In this document: positions 26,264 to 34,527 of the stretch, in pieces | Position numbering within the stretch: the stretch's first letter is position 1 | Layout: each line of letters begins with the position of its first letter | Assembly: GCF_016918075.2 (NCBI RefSeq) | Contig: NZ_JAERPS020000001.1 | Coordinates: 310,001-374,000 of the forward strand | Source: Rheinheimera maricola | GTDB lineage: Bacteria > Pseudomonadota > Gammaproteobacteria > Enterobacterales > Alteromonadaceae | Length of the DNA stretch: 64,000 nt | Direction: 5' to 3' | Made by a program: the position numbers and the translations under genes | Notes under the pieces: generated by a model | Seen by the model: only the letters and a program-made list of their open reading frames with translations | Database searches by the model: none | Told to the model about the DNA's origin: nothing

Positions 26264-27149
26264 ACAACGGGGGGTCGCGTTAATTTTAGTGTTGCTGTTT
26301 TCAGCGGTGTTAACAACGGTCATAGTTGTCAATCGATATAAAATGCAGCTCACGCTAGCCATAGGTTATGACAGTAAGAACTATGTTTTGGCAAAGTCGT
26401 TGGTGATGTCCAAACGTTCAGAGCTGCAATTTTTATTGGCGACATCAGATTTATGGTTTAATGGCGTCTCGTCTCAGACCCTGTCTTCGTTAGCGTTGCC
26501 GGCGGATTTGAATTTTTGGGGAGCAGCGTTTCTATGGGATGATGTTTCTGTCAGTATTAAAGATACGTCAGGCTTGTTGTCATTGATACCCTATGAATCT
26601 GAAGCTTGGCGGGCCATGTTAAAGGGATTGCAAATTGGTCATGCAGACAAACTCGTTGATGAGTTAAGTGACTGGATTGATCCGGATGACTTTATTCATC
26701 TCAATGGCGCTGAGCAGCAGGATTATCCGGCTGAAGTTTCAGTAAGGAATGGTTTACCGCAAACAATCGACGAAGTACAACAACTCCTTAGCATGGATGA
26801 AGATACCTGGCGTAAATTGCATCCAATTATTACCTATATAGGGCCCGGATTTCCTCAAGCCCCTTTTCTTTCAGACCATTTACTCGAAGCGTGGTTAGGT
26901 AATGAGCGTGCGAGTCAAACTCGCGAACGACGTAAAGGTAGTAGCGAAAACATTATTGGTAACTATGAGAGCGGCGGTGGTAGTATTGGCGGCCAATATC
27001 CGAGCAACCGATTAATGGTTCAAATAAAAGCCACTGTAGGGAACAGTAGCTACCAAGAGTCGTTCACTTTGGTTCGAGGGTTAAGTACTCGTGAGTTTTT
27101 ATATACAACAGAAGTGAAAGCAGGATTTGCTGAATTGGAGCAACAGTGA
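26253..27149 (+). CDS. gspK: GspK-like minor pseudopilin (tip protein)
   Basis: 298 residues from the ATG at 26253. The N-terminal RG/VALILVLLFSAVLTTVIVV lacks Glu5, which is the hallmark of GspK, the subunit thought to cap the pseudopilus. The family block follows: LSDWIDPDDFIHLNGAEQQDY then NGLPQTIDEVQQLLSMD. A GTG three codons upstream (26244) is an alternative start. It overlaps gspL by 4 bases. Confidence 0.88.
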   Translation: MVVKQRGVALILVLLFSAVLTTVIVVNRYKMQLTLAIGYDSKNYVLAKSLVMSKRSELQFLLATSDLWFNGVSSQTLSSLALPADLNFWGAAFLWDDVSVSIKDTSGLLSLIPYESEAWRAMLKGLQIGHADKLVDELSDWIDPDDFIHLNGAEQQDYPAEVSVRNGLPQTIDEVQQLLSMDEDTWRKLHPIITYIGPGFPQAPFLSDHLLEAWLGNERASQTRERRKGSSENIIGNYESGGGSIGGQYPSNRLMVQIKATVGNSSYQESFTLVRGLSTREFLYTTEVKAGFAELEQQ

Positions 27150-28207
27150 TTGAGAAATTAAGGGCAATTTTGCAAGGCCAATGGCTTTCTATGCAAATTG
27201 AACAGGCAGAGCATTCAACTGTACTTTTTAACTACATTCACCGGCAGTATTACACTGAGTTCACAAAAGATGTTGCAGTATCTTGGAATGAACTGTACCA
27301 AGTTATTAAGAATGAAAAGATGATGCTGGAGCAGCGTTTTAGCACGGTGCTTTGGCGTGTTGCTAAGCTTAGCAATGATAAATATCGAATACAGCTTGCT
27401 GCGGTGTCTGCAGAGTATTCTGCATTTTTGCCAAAAGGCTTTTGTATTTTAATTCCTGAAACCTGGCTGTTAACTTTTATTGTCCAGCCAGAGCAGCTAT
27501 TCAGGGTAGAAGGCTCGGAGCCTTACTGGGTGTATAAAAGTGATACTCATACCCTACACACAACGGCTATACGTGGACTAATGCAACCAGAACGTATTTT
27601 TTTGGACGCAATAGGCGCCAATAATAGCCAGCCGTCTCAGCTTTTGTCGCTAAATGAAATATTGTTGTCAAGGCCAGTACCCTTACCATGGTACGAACTA
27701 ATAGGCCTCGTGCACTGGAAAAAAAACGTTCAACAGAAAAATTATGGTTCATTTGCTGCGCTATTTAAGTTTTTTGCCTTACCCATCGCAGCCTACTGCG
27801 TTGCTTTAACTATTGGCATAAGTTGGTATGAGTCACGATTACAGGGGCAGGTAACTGAGCTGCGGACTCAGCTAAATACCGTAGCACAACAACAAAATAA
27901 GCTAGATGTGAAAGCGCGAATTACCAATGACTATTACCAGCAAATTGACCGGTTTCCTGCCCAATCAAATCTGCTACATAAATTAAGTAGTCTGCTCGGA
28001 GACATAGCTGCGTTACAACGTTTAGATATTAGTGGCAGCATCATCGTGTTAACGGGGTCGGCAAAATCTGCAACTGACGTATTGTCAGTGTTAAGTCAGC
28101 AGCCTGATATTTCAGAGGTTAAATTCGATCAGGGCGTTCAATCTGTAAATGGTCGCGAACAATTTGTAATTTCACTTGTGCATAAACCAGATCAGGGCGC
28201 TGAATGA
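27146..28207 (+). CDS. gspL: divergent GspL-like inner-membrane protein
   Basis: 353 residues from a GTG overlapping the gspK stop. A cytoplasmic domain of about 205 residues without obvious actin-fold motifs is followed by one membrane span (about 208-228), a short coiled coil (about 230-258) and a periplasmic ferredoxin-like domain (about 270-350, GDIAALQRLDISGSIIVLTG). This is the GspL/PilN layout, and position before a GspM-like gene supports it. It is among the least conserved parts of the system. Confidence 0.72.
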   Translation: MIEKLRAILQGQWLSMQIEQAEHSTVLFNYIHRQYYTEFTKDVAVSWNELYQVIKNEKMMLEQRFSTVLWRVAKLSNDKYRIQLAAVSAEYSAFLPKGFCILIPETWLLTFIVQPEQLFRVEGSEPYWVYKSDTHTLHTTAIRGLMQPERIFLDAIGANNSQPSQLLSLNEILLSRPVPLPWYELIGLVHWKKNVQQKNYGSFAALFKFFALPIAAYCVALTIGISWYESRLQGQVTELRTQLNTVAQQQNKLDVKARITNDYYQQIDRFPAQSNLLHKLSSLLGDIAALQRLDISGSIIVLTGSAKSATDVLSVLSQQPDISEVKFDQGVQSVNGREQFVISLVHKPDQGAE

Positions 28208-28752
28208 TGATGCAATCATTGGTAAAACATAAACTGGCTTTGACATTGATTGGTATTTTACTGCTGGTTAAATTTTTCTTGTTGCCTTGGCATCAATGGC
28301 TGATCGAAAAGGCAGAAAACATTAACCAGCTACGATTTTCTCAGCAGCGACTTGGTGATATCAGCCAACGAAATCAAGAGCTAGAACTGGCTGAACAAAG
28401 TATTAGTCAAAAATACGATGCTTTGATGCAGGTACTTGGCTCGTCACAGAGCTCAGCGAATGTTGACTTGCAGCGTCATATTGAAGCTATAGCCGTAAAA
28501 TATAAAGTAGAAATAACGAATAGGTTGCCAAGAGAAGTGGTAACTACACCGGTTACTCATTTACCAGCAGTGTATTATTTTAATGCAAGACCTGAGCAGA
28601 TCGCTGCATTTATTTACGAGCTGGAAAGACTTGCACCGAAGATTATTGTCACCAAATTAGCACTGAATAAACGAGGCCCCTCATCGCCAACACTAAGCGC
28701 ATCAGTGGAGTTGATAATGTTGTTAAAACCTTTGGAGCCAGTCGCTTCATGA
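28204..28752 (+). CDS. gspM: GspM-like inner-membrane protein
   Basis: 182 residues with an N-terminal membrane span (about 9-27), a coiled-coil segment (ENINQLRFSQQRLGDISQRN) and a small periplasmic domain ending in ASVELIMLLKP. GspM partners GspL in the platform. Overlaps of 4 bases on each side place it firmly inside the operon. Primary-sequence evidence is weak; layout and position carry the call. Confidence 0.72.
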   Translation: MMMQSLVKHKLALTLIGILLLVKFFLLPWHQWLIEKAENINQLRFSQQRLGDISQRNQELELAEQSISQKYDALMQVLGSSQSSANVDLQRHIEAIAVKYKVEITNRLPREVVTTPVTHLPAVYYFNARPEQIAAFIYELERLAPKIIVTKLALNKRGPSSPTLSASVELIMLLKPLEPVAS

Positions 28753-29225
28753 GCCAAAATATTGCTAAGTATTTTATAGTAGCCATCTTAATTACTCTGT
28801 TAGCGCAAGCTTGGCAATTGTGGAGCACAGCTGAGCAGAGCCAGATTGCAACTCGTGCTACTACATCTGAAGCTCGGCGGCAAACACTGCTGGTTCCGCC
28901 TGCTTTTGAGTTTAATAACGATAAATTGTCAATGTTTTTTGGTGTTGAACCCGTAGCTGAACTCGCTACTGAGTCTAATGTAAGCAAGGCTGAGCAAATT
29001 AATTTTCGCTTAGTGGCGGTAGATAAACGAGAGGATGGATTTAGAGCGGTTATTGACGCATCGTCAACGAAGCAAGCAAAACAAGTGTTTGTGCGCCAGG
29101 GAGATGTGATAGAAGGTTTTACGGTTCAGTCAGTTTCAGCCAAAGAGGTAATATTGGTAGGTGATGAACAAGTAACTCTCAAGCTGTTTTCTCTGCCAGA
29201 AGCAAATCTGGCAAAAGGTAGTTAG
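28749..29225 (+). CDS. gspC: short GspC-like protein without PDZ domain
   Basis: 158 residues: an N-terminal span (about 7-24), a linker, and one beta-rich HR-type domain (about 85-150, FRLVAVDKREDGFRAVIDAS, VFVRQGDVIEGFTVQSVSAK). GspC connects the platform to the secretin. Canonical GspC has about 270-300 residues with a PDZ or coiled-coil C-terminus; here nothing follows the HR domain. Its place directly before gspD is typical, but both genes are at the end instead of the start of the operon. Confidence 0.75.
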   Translation: MSQNIAKYFIVAILITLLAQAWQLWSTAEQSQIATRATTSEARRQTLLVPPAFEFNNDKLSMFFGVEPVAELATESNVSKAEQINFRLVAVDKREDGFRAVIDASSTKQAKQVFVRQGDVIEGFTVQSVSAKEVILVGDEQVTLKLFSLPEANLAKGS

Positions 29226-29239
29226 GAAAATGCATTAAT

Positions 29240-31228
29240 ATGAAAAATATAAGTAAGAAAAAGACCACCATGCACTTGGCAATGCTGGTAATGCTAAGCA
29301 GTTGTGCCTCCACAACAGAGCCTGTTGATAAAGACCGTTATTCCGATCGCTTTAAAATCGACTCGTCTTTTTTGCGAACAGAGCAACAAGATAATCGAGG
29401 TCAGCAGCAGGACGACGCCGATACAATTAGTGACGCTCGTACAACAGAAACGCAAATACGTTCTATGGCAGTACTCGAGAACGGTTCACCACTGCTTATT
29501 GAGCCACCACGTTTTGTAAACAACACGCCAATATCCATTGCAATAAACGAAATGGCAGTGCCACAGTTAGCTCACTATGTTTTCGGCGAAATCTTAAAAC
29601 TAGATTATATACTGTCAGCAGACGTTGAGCGTATGCAAGAGCGTGTCGCGTTGAATATACAGTCTGAGTTAGCGCCACAGCAGCTTTATCAAGTGGTCGC
29701 AGAGGTGTTGTCACGTCAAGGTATTGAGTTATACAGCAAAGACAATATTATTTTTCTTAATAAAAAAAGTGGCCGATCAGCTAATCGCTCAGTAGGTATT
29801 GGCTCGCGGTTGGAGGATATGCCATCAAGCGGTGACGACATAATACAGCTGGTGCCATACACGTTTAATTCGGCTCGTAACATTATGTCTATTGCCGGCA
29901 AGTTAAGTAATGCTACATTAACACCTGATAATAGCAATCGCTTACTTATGGTTGAAGGCAGTCGTAATGACGTTGAGCGTGTATTGCAGATTGTCGAAAT
30001 GATGGATGTTCCACACGCCAGAGGGCGCGATATTCGTTTGTTTTCTATGGTGTATTTGTCGCCTGATGAGATGATCACTGAAATTAACAAACTAATGGCA
30101 GCCGAGGGTATTAACATTACCGAAGACGTGTTGCTTGTTCCATTGATGCGACTAAATAGTGTTGTCGTGTTTGCAACAAACACCACTTTGGGTAACCGCG
30201 TGGCTATGTGGGCAAAGACACTCGATGTAGCAACGGGCGGAGAAAAAGAGCGATACTATGTGTACCGTCCAAGTTTTGCCAAAGCAGAAGAGCTAGCTGG
30301 CAGCATAGCAAAGCTTACAAATGCATCAAATGAAAAAACTACGGCCAGTTCAGAAGGAAAAGGATTTAAAATATCCGACGATAAATCTCAGAACGCCATC
30401 ATTATTCACGCAACACCAAGTAAGTACCAGGAGGTATTAACACTGTTGCGGCAACTAGACCGTTTGCCCGGTCAAGTAGCAATGCAAGTTGTCATTGCAG
30501 AGGTGGAGCTTGGCGACAATATGTCGCGGGGGATCGATTGGTTCTACAACTCAGCCAATAATGCCAATGGCAGCGCTGTAATGGAACTTAACTCCGGAAC
30601 TGGCCTGTTTTCTTTCAGTGGTATTAAAGGTGACTGGCGGGTAGCGCTTCGAATGCTAGAGTCACAAACCGACATCAGGGTCTTGTCACGACCTTATCTT
30701 GTCGTCAGAGACGGCGAGAGTGCCTCCATTAATTCCGGCCAACAAGTGCCTATAATTACAGAAACAAGTAGCAATGATAACTCGCCTGATACAGTAAGAA
30801 ATCAAGTACAATATCGCTCTACCGGTGTGTCACTGTCTGTTACTCCGATCATCAATGCGGATGGTTTGGTTAGCTTACAAATAAGTCAGGAAACATCTAA
30901 AAGTGAGCCTAATACAACATCGAATATCAGCTCACCGACTATTTCAACCCGCAGTCTTTCTACCAGCATACTTGCTGGCAGTGGGCAAACCGTCATCCTT
31001 GGTGGACTAATAAAAGAAGATTTTAACGACACAGAGTCAAGTGTGCCATTACTAGGCAAACTACCACTTTTAGGCCATCTATTCAGAAGTAAAGGCAAGA
31101 GCTTTAGTCGCACCGAACTTATGGTGTTAATTACGCCGAGAATAGTGACTCAGACAAATGAATTAGAGGAATTTGGCCGGAAATTGTCTGAATTATATAC
31201 GATACCTTCACCGTACCAATCCAATTAG
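29240..31228 (+). CDS. gspD: GspD-like secretin (outer-membrane channel), lipoprotein form
   Basis: 662 residues. The N-terminus has a lipobox (VMLSSC, Cys near residue 23), which could allow outer-membrane targeting without a GspS pilotin. Periplasmic N domains follow (IVEMMDVP, LRQLDRLPGQVAMQVVIAEV). The secretin domain (about 455-645) contains VLSRPYLVVRDGESASINSG, VTPIINADG, VILGGLIKEDF and the signature VPLLGKLPLLGHLFR. N domains are spaced as in GspD rather than PilQ. Last gene of the secretion operon; no clear terminator follows. Confidence 0.94.
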   Translation: MKNISKKKTTMHLAMLVMLSSCASTTEPVDKDRYSDRFKIDSSFLRTEQQDNRGQQQDDADTISDARTTETQIRSMAVLENGSPLLIEPPRFVNNTPISIAINEMAVPQLAHYVFGEILKLDYILSADVERMQERVALNIQSELAPQQLYQVVAEVLSRQGIELYSKDNIIFLNKKSGRSANRSVGIGSRLEDMPSSGDDIIQLVPYTFNSARNIMSIAGKLSNATLTPDNSNRLLMVEGSRNDVERVLQIVEMMDVPHARGRDIRLFSMVYLSPDEMITEINKLMAAEGINITEDVLLVPLMRLNSVVVFATNTTLGNRVAMWAKTLDVATGGEKERYYVYRPSFAKAEELAGSIAKLTNASNEKTTASSEGKGFKISDDKSQNAIIIHATPSKYQEVLTLLRQLDRLPGQVAMQVVIAEVELGDNMSRGIDWFYNSANNANGSAVMELNSGTGLFSFSGIKGDWRVALRMLESQTDIRVLSRPYLVVRDGESASINSGQQVPIITETSSNDNSPDTVRNQVQYRSTGVSLSVTPIINADGLVSLQISQETSKSEPNTTSNISSPTISTRSLSTSILAGSGQTVILGGLIKEDFNDTESSVPLLGKLPLLGHLFRSKGKSFSRTELMVLITPRIVTQTNELEEFGRKLSELYTIPSPYQSN

Positions 31229-31260
31229 GGACAATTTTAAATTTTTTTGCAGATATTTTT

Positions 31261-31266
31261 TATAAT
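31261..31266 (+). promoter_or_regulatory. perfect -10 hexamer in an A/T-rich tract (possible second promoter)
   Basis: TATAAT at 31261-31266 sits in a strongly T-rich stretch (31235-31260) but has no good -35 hexamer. It may act as an additional upstream promoter or UP-like element for the surface-protein gene. Confidence 0.3.
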
Positions 31267-31302
31267 GTTGAAGCAAAAACAGTGATTTAATTTTTTTAGA
31301 TG

Positions 31303-31332
31303 TTGACTCTATTGCAACTGGATAGCTATGAT
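31303..31332 (+). promoter_or_regulatory. sigma-70 promoter of the surface-protein gene
   Basis: TTGACT (31303-31308), 18 bases and TATGAT (31327-31332) match five of six bases in each hexamer. Predicted transcription start near 31339 leaves a leader of about 190 bases. It sits after the secretin stop, so the surface-protein gene would be transcribed separately from the secretion operon. Confidence 0.6.
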
Positions 31333-31338
31333 TAGCTC

Positions 31339-31531
31339 CGTCGGTTTTCGGAAGGCGACTTTTGCAGGTGGTGAACGCATGCAAGCGCCGACTGCTGTAA
31401 TAAGTCGCAGTTTGCAAACCACACTTGGGGGGGTAGCAATGCTGTGGAAATACAGTATGTTGCGTTCCTGGGACACGTGTTCCAATGGTAACCAAGAACA
31501 GGTTTCCATAAAATAATTTGGAGAAAATGGA
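31339..31531 (+). promoter_or_regulatory. long structured 5' leader of the surface-protein mRNA
   Basis: The 303 bases between gspD and the next gene hold no ORF that looks coding. After the promoter at least four hairpins can be drawn: GGCG..TTGCA with TGCAA..CGCC (31354-31366 with 31380-31389); ACTGC with GCAGT (31391-31395, 31407-31411); CTGT with ACAG (31442-31445, 31452-31455); and a near-perfect 16-base palindrome around GGACACGTGTTCC (31469-31484). The ribosome site GGAG (31520-31523) is 8 bases before the ATG. I recognise no known riboswitch; mRNA stabilisation or a regulatory RNA are the options. Confidence 0.5.
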
Positions 31532-33466
31532 ATGAAATTAATGAAAAAAACCCTAGTAAGCGCAGCGATTTTAGCTGGTCTTGCTTCGGCAAATGCTTAC
31601 GCTGGTACTAAAGCGTGTTTTGAAATCAGTGATGGCCTTGTGTCTGCTGACGTATGGGCAACTATCTATACTGGCGCTGCTTGTGATTATAACCCTGCTG
31701 TAGCTGGTATTGATGCGCCAGGTACAGATACCGAACTTGCTACTTCTAGCCCGGTATCTGTAGCACAGGAATTAACTCGTACGTTAAACCTGGCTATCGG
31801 TGATGCTGCTTTAGGTCAGTCAGCAGTGCCTTATGCAGATTTAGGTACAGGCGCTCAGCGTCAATTGTTCTTCGTTCCTACCAGTAACATTCCAGGTGGT
31901 TCACGGTTTACAGTTGATCTGACAACTAACGCTACTACTGAACGCAATGACGGTAAAGCAGTAAGCTTCCAGGATGACCAGTTATATTTCTTATTGTTAA
32001 AAGAAAACCTGGACGGTGCTGGTCAGTTTGTTAGCTTCACGTTAACTAACGTAGCGTCTACTGACGGTGCTGTTAAAGACCAGAGCCAGATCACTTTTGT
32101 AGTTGATGCTACTACTAGCATCTCTGCAGGTAGCCGTCTGTTAGTGTCTAGCCTGTCAATCAACCCACAAACCTTCAGTGGCACTCGCGCAGCTGCGCTG
32201 GCACAAGCTGATGCGTTCCTGGCTAACTCTGGCGATGTTAAAATCCAGATGTTAGACGATGTAGACTGTAATGCACCTTGGATCAAGATTGCTTCTACAG
32301 CTGCTCGTACAGACGGCGGTAGCCGAATTCAGGGCGGTGAATCAGATGCTAAAGACGTAGTATATTCATTTGAACAGTTTACTGGTTTCCACCTGTTAGG
32401 CGGTACTAACCCGTTAGTAAACGCTTCAACTCCTGCAGCTCGTGGTGCAGTTGACGCATTAGACCCAGCTCGTTTAACTGAATTCGATCTGAGCTACTCA
32501 ACTTCTGACTACGTAAACGTAGGCGGTGTTGACGAAGTTCATTACAACAAGATCCTGAACAACGCTCGTCCAAATCTGGACCTGGCTGTTGTAATTCAGA
32601 ATACTGACAGCTTCATCCTGAAACCAATGTCAACTAAAGACACTCGTGCTGCACGTTTTGTATCACGTGACCGTTTCGGTGTTAACGGCCGTTCAGCTTT
32701 CGATCCGTTCTGTTTCTCAACTACTGCAGCGGGTATCGGCGCAGCATGTTCTGCAACTCACACCACGTTAGATACCGAGGAAACTCTGTACTACCGTATG
32801 GCTGAGCAGTTCTTAAACGCTGGTGGTATGCAAACTAATACCTACGCTATGGCTGAAGCGCCAGGCGCAACTACTCCTTACGACATGGCGCGTATCATGG
32901 GTTATACCTATGATGTGACCTTGAACTGGGGCGTAGAGTTCTCAGCTACTCAACTGAAAGATAAAGCGTTAAGTCGTAGCTGCCGCTTCGACCCGACTTC
33001 ACACCAAATCCGTGTGAACGGTACTCAGTTAAAAGTGCCTTACGTGTTTAACACAGCAGATCAAATCGTTCGTATCGCGAACGAGCACGATACCACTGCT
33101 GAAGTTTATTTCGACATTTATGGCGAAAAAGGCACTGATGCAACTCAAACTGAAAACGTATTTGTTGCAACTATCCCAGCTAACTCAGCTAAAGTATTTA
33201 CAGCTGACGAACTGGTACGTTTAGCTGTAGCGCAAGGTTATGCTGATGACAAGGCAGAAGGTCGTTCAGACTCTAACCTGACTGGTCAACAGTACCAGAA
33301 ACGCCACACTATCACGTTCCTGGTAACGGCACCAAGCGACAAGGTACACGGTTTCTCTAACCAAAAAGTACCTGGTGGTCTGGACCGTCAGATCCCAGTT
33401 CTGCGTAACGAAGATGAAATTCTGGAAGGTGGCTTAGTTGTTAAGCCGTCAATCTGGAAACAGTAA
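31532..33466 (+). CDS. abundant exported surface protein, S-layer candidate and likely substrate of the adjacent secretion system
   Basis: 644 residues with a Sec signal peptide (MKLMKKTLVSAAILAGLASA..., cleavage after A-Y-A24). The mature part starts GTKACFEISDG, is rich in Ala, Thr, Asp and Val, and has only six cysteines (for example VDCNAPWIK, DPFCFSTTA, SRSCRFDPT). I recognise no enzyme motif. Codon choice differs from neighbours: Arg is mostly CGT, Leu almost only TTA or CTG, with many GCT, GGT, ACT and AAC codons, as in very highly expressed genes. Its own promoter, long leader and strong terminator agree. Comparable size and habitat to the Slr4 S-layer family, but that match is from memory, not alignment. 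Secretion by the upstream type II-like system is inferred from adjacency. Confidence 0.7.
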   Translation: MKLMKKTLVSAAILAGLASANAYAGTKACFEISDGLVSADVWATIYTGAACDYNPAVAGIDAPGTDTELATSSPVSVAQELTRTLNLAIGDAALGQSAVPYADLGTGAQRQLFFVPTSNIPGGSRFTVDLTTNATTERNDGKAVSFQDDQLYFLLLKENLDGAGQFVSFTLTNVASTDGAVKDQSQITFVVDATTSISAGSRLLVSSLSINPQTFSGTRAAALAQADAFLANSGDVKIQMLDDVDCNAPWIKIASTAARTDGGSRIQGGESDAKDVVYSFEQFTGFHLLGGTNPLVNASTPAARGAVDALDPARLTEFDLSYSTSDYVNVGGVDEVHYNKILNNARPNLDLAVVIQNTDSFILKPMSTKDTRAARFVSRDRFGVNGRSAFDPFCFSTTAAGIGAACSATHTTLDTEETLYYRMAEQFLNAGGMQTNTYAMAEAPGATTPYDMARIMGYTYDVTLNWGVEFSATQLKDKALSRSCRFDPTSHQIRVNGTQLKVPYVFNTADQIVRIANEHDTTAEVYFDIYGEKGTDATQTENVFVATIPANSAKVFTADELVRLAVAQGYADDKAEGRSDSNLTGQQYQKRHTITFLVTAPSDKVHGFSNQKVPGGLDRQIPVLRNEDEILEGGLVVKPSIWKQ

Positions 33467-33490
33467 TAGCGATATAATCGTTTTTACTCA

Positions 33491-33516
33491 AAACCCCCGC
33501 ATAGCGGGGGTTTTTT
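33491..33516 (+). terminator. strong rho-independent terminator after the surface-protein gene
   Basis: CCCCCGC (33494-33500), loop ATA and GCGGGGG (33504-33510) form a perfect 7-bp GC stem flanked by A-tract and TTTTTT (33511-33516). It isolates the surface-protein transcript from the polysaccharide locus. Confidence 0.95.
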
Positions 33517-33517
33517 A

Positions 33518-33546
33518 TTGGCAAGCTTACTCAGCCTTGTTAGCAT
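33518..33546 (+). promoter_or_regulatory. candidate promoter of the wzz operon
   Basis: TTGGCA (33518-33523), 17 bases and TAGCAT (33541-33546) lie directly after the terminator and about 60 bases before the wzz ATG. This would start a new transcription unit for the polysaccharide genes. Confidence 0.5.
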
Positions 33547-33606
33547 AGCCGGTCTTATCTGTTGGCTAAATTTTGTCGCTGTTTTGCGTTGAGGGTTGTG
33601 CTTTAA

Positions 33607-34515
33607 ATGAATATTCGCTCTGACAATAATTACGAGATTAATTTGGCTGACATTTGGCAAATTCTGTGGCGAGCTAAAATATTTCTACTTGGGCTTGCCG
33701 TTATTACTGCCATCGTATCAATTTGTTATGTTCGCCAGTTGGCTAATATATATGAAGGTAAAGCGGTATTAGTCATCGTTAATAAAGCAGGCTCAAGTTC
33801 GCTGGCCAGATTAACTGGGCAATTAGGCGGTTTAGCGTCGTTAGCTGGGATTAACTTAGCTGATAGTGGCGCTGATAAGTCTAAGTTGGCTCTGGAAATT
33901 GCTAAATCCCGTGAATTTATCTACCGGATGATTGTTGAGCAGGATATGCTGGTGCCATTAATGGCTGCTACCAGTTGGGATCCACACACCGACACGTTGT
34001 ACTTGGACGAACGGCTCTATCACGACGGCAAATGGGTAAGAGATGTTGAGTTCCCTTTTGATGCCAAGCCCTCTAGACAAGAAGCATTAAAAGCGTTTGA
34101 TGAGGTGTTTTTTCTACATCACTCCAAAGAATACGGCACGGTAACAATAACGTTTCAGCATTATTCTGCTACTTTGGCGGCCAAATGGGCGAATGCTTTT
34201 GCTCGTATGTTAGACAACGAGATGAAGCAACGCGATGTGCGGGAAGCTCAGCACAGTTTGCAGTATTTGCAAAAACAGTTGGAAAAGACAGAGTTAGAAG
34301 CATTGAAACTGGCGTTGTACCAGTTGATAGAAGAGCAAAGTAAAACGCTGATGCTTGCTGAGGTGTCAGAGGAGTATGTGTTTAAACTTATCGACCCGGC
34401 AGTGCGTGAACTTTTACCAGCAGCCCCCAAACGAACTTTTATCGTTGTTCTAGCCATTTTACTAGTGCAGTTAATTAGTTGCTTTATCATTTTACTGGTC
34501 CGATTAAGACAGTAG
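33607..34515 (+). CDS. wzz: Wzz-type chain-length regulator
   Basis: Inner-membrane polysaccharide co-polymerase that sets O-antigen or capsule chain length with Wzy. 302 residues: a short cytoplasmic N-terminus with EINLADIWQILWRAK, a first span (about 24-45), a periplasmic domain with a helical stretch around residues 200-250, and a second span (about 278-298) preceded by DPAVRELLPAAPKR, the Pro-rich motif of the Wzz family. No kinase domain is attached. First gene after the surface protein. Confidence 0.88.
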   Translation: MNIRSDNNYEINLADIWQILWRAKIFLLGLAVITAIVSICYVRQLANIYEGKAVLVIVNKAGSSSLARLTGQLGGLASLAGINLADSGADKSKLALEIAKSREFIYRMIVEQDMLVPLMAATSWDPHTDTLYLDERLYHDGKWVRDVEFPFDAKPSRQEALKAFDEVFFLHHSKEYGTVTITFQHYSATLAAKWANAFARMLDNEMKQRDVREAQHSLQYLQKQLEKTELEALKLALYQLIEEQSKTLMLAEVSEEYVFKLIDPAVRELLPAAPKRTFIVVLAILLVQLISCFIILLVRLRQ

Positions 34516-34527
34516 CAGACCAACAAT

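Noticed and set aside
29496-30186. minus-strand ORFs inside gspD
   Set aside because: The secretin reading frame is unambiguous and the antisense frames lack family features.
31339-31531. c-di-GMP (GEMM) or other known riboswitch in the surface-protein leader
   Set aside because: Hairpins are present, but the conserved GEMM core and receptor sequences are missing, and I recognise no other class.
32324-32334. ops-like GGCGGTAG inside the surface-protein gene
   Set aside because: It lies in the coding sequence, encodes ordinary Gly-Gly-Ser codons, and is not in a leader.
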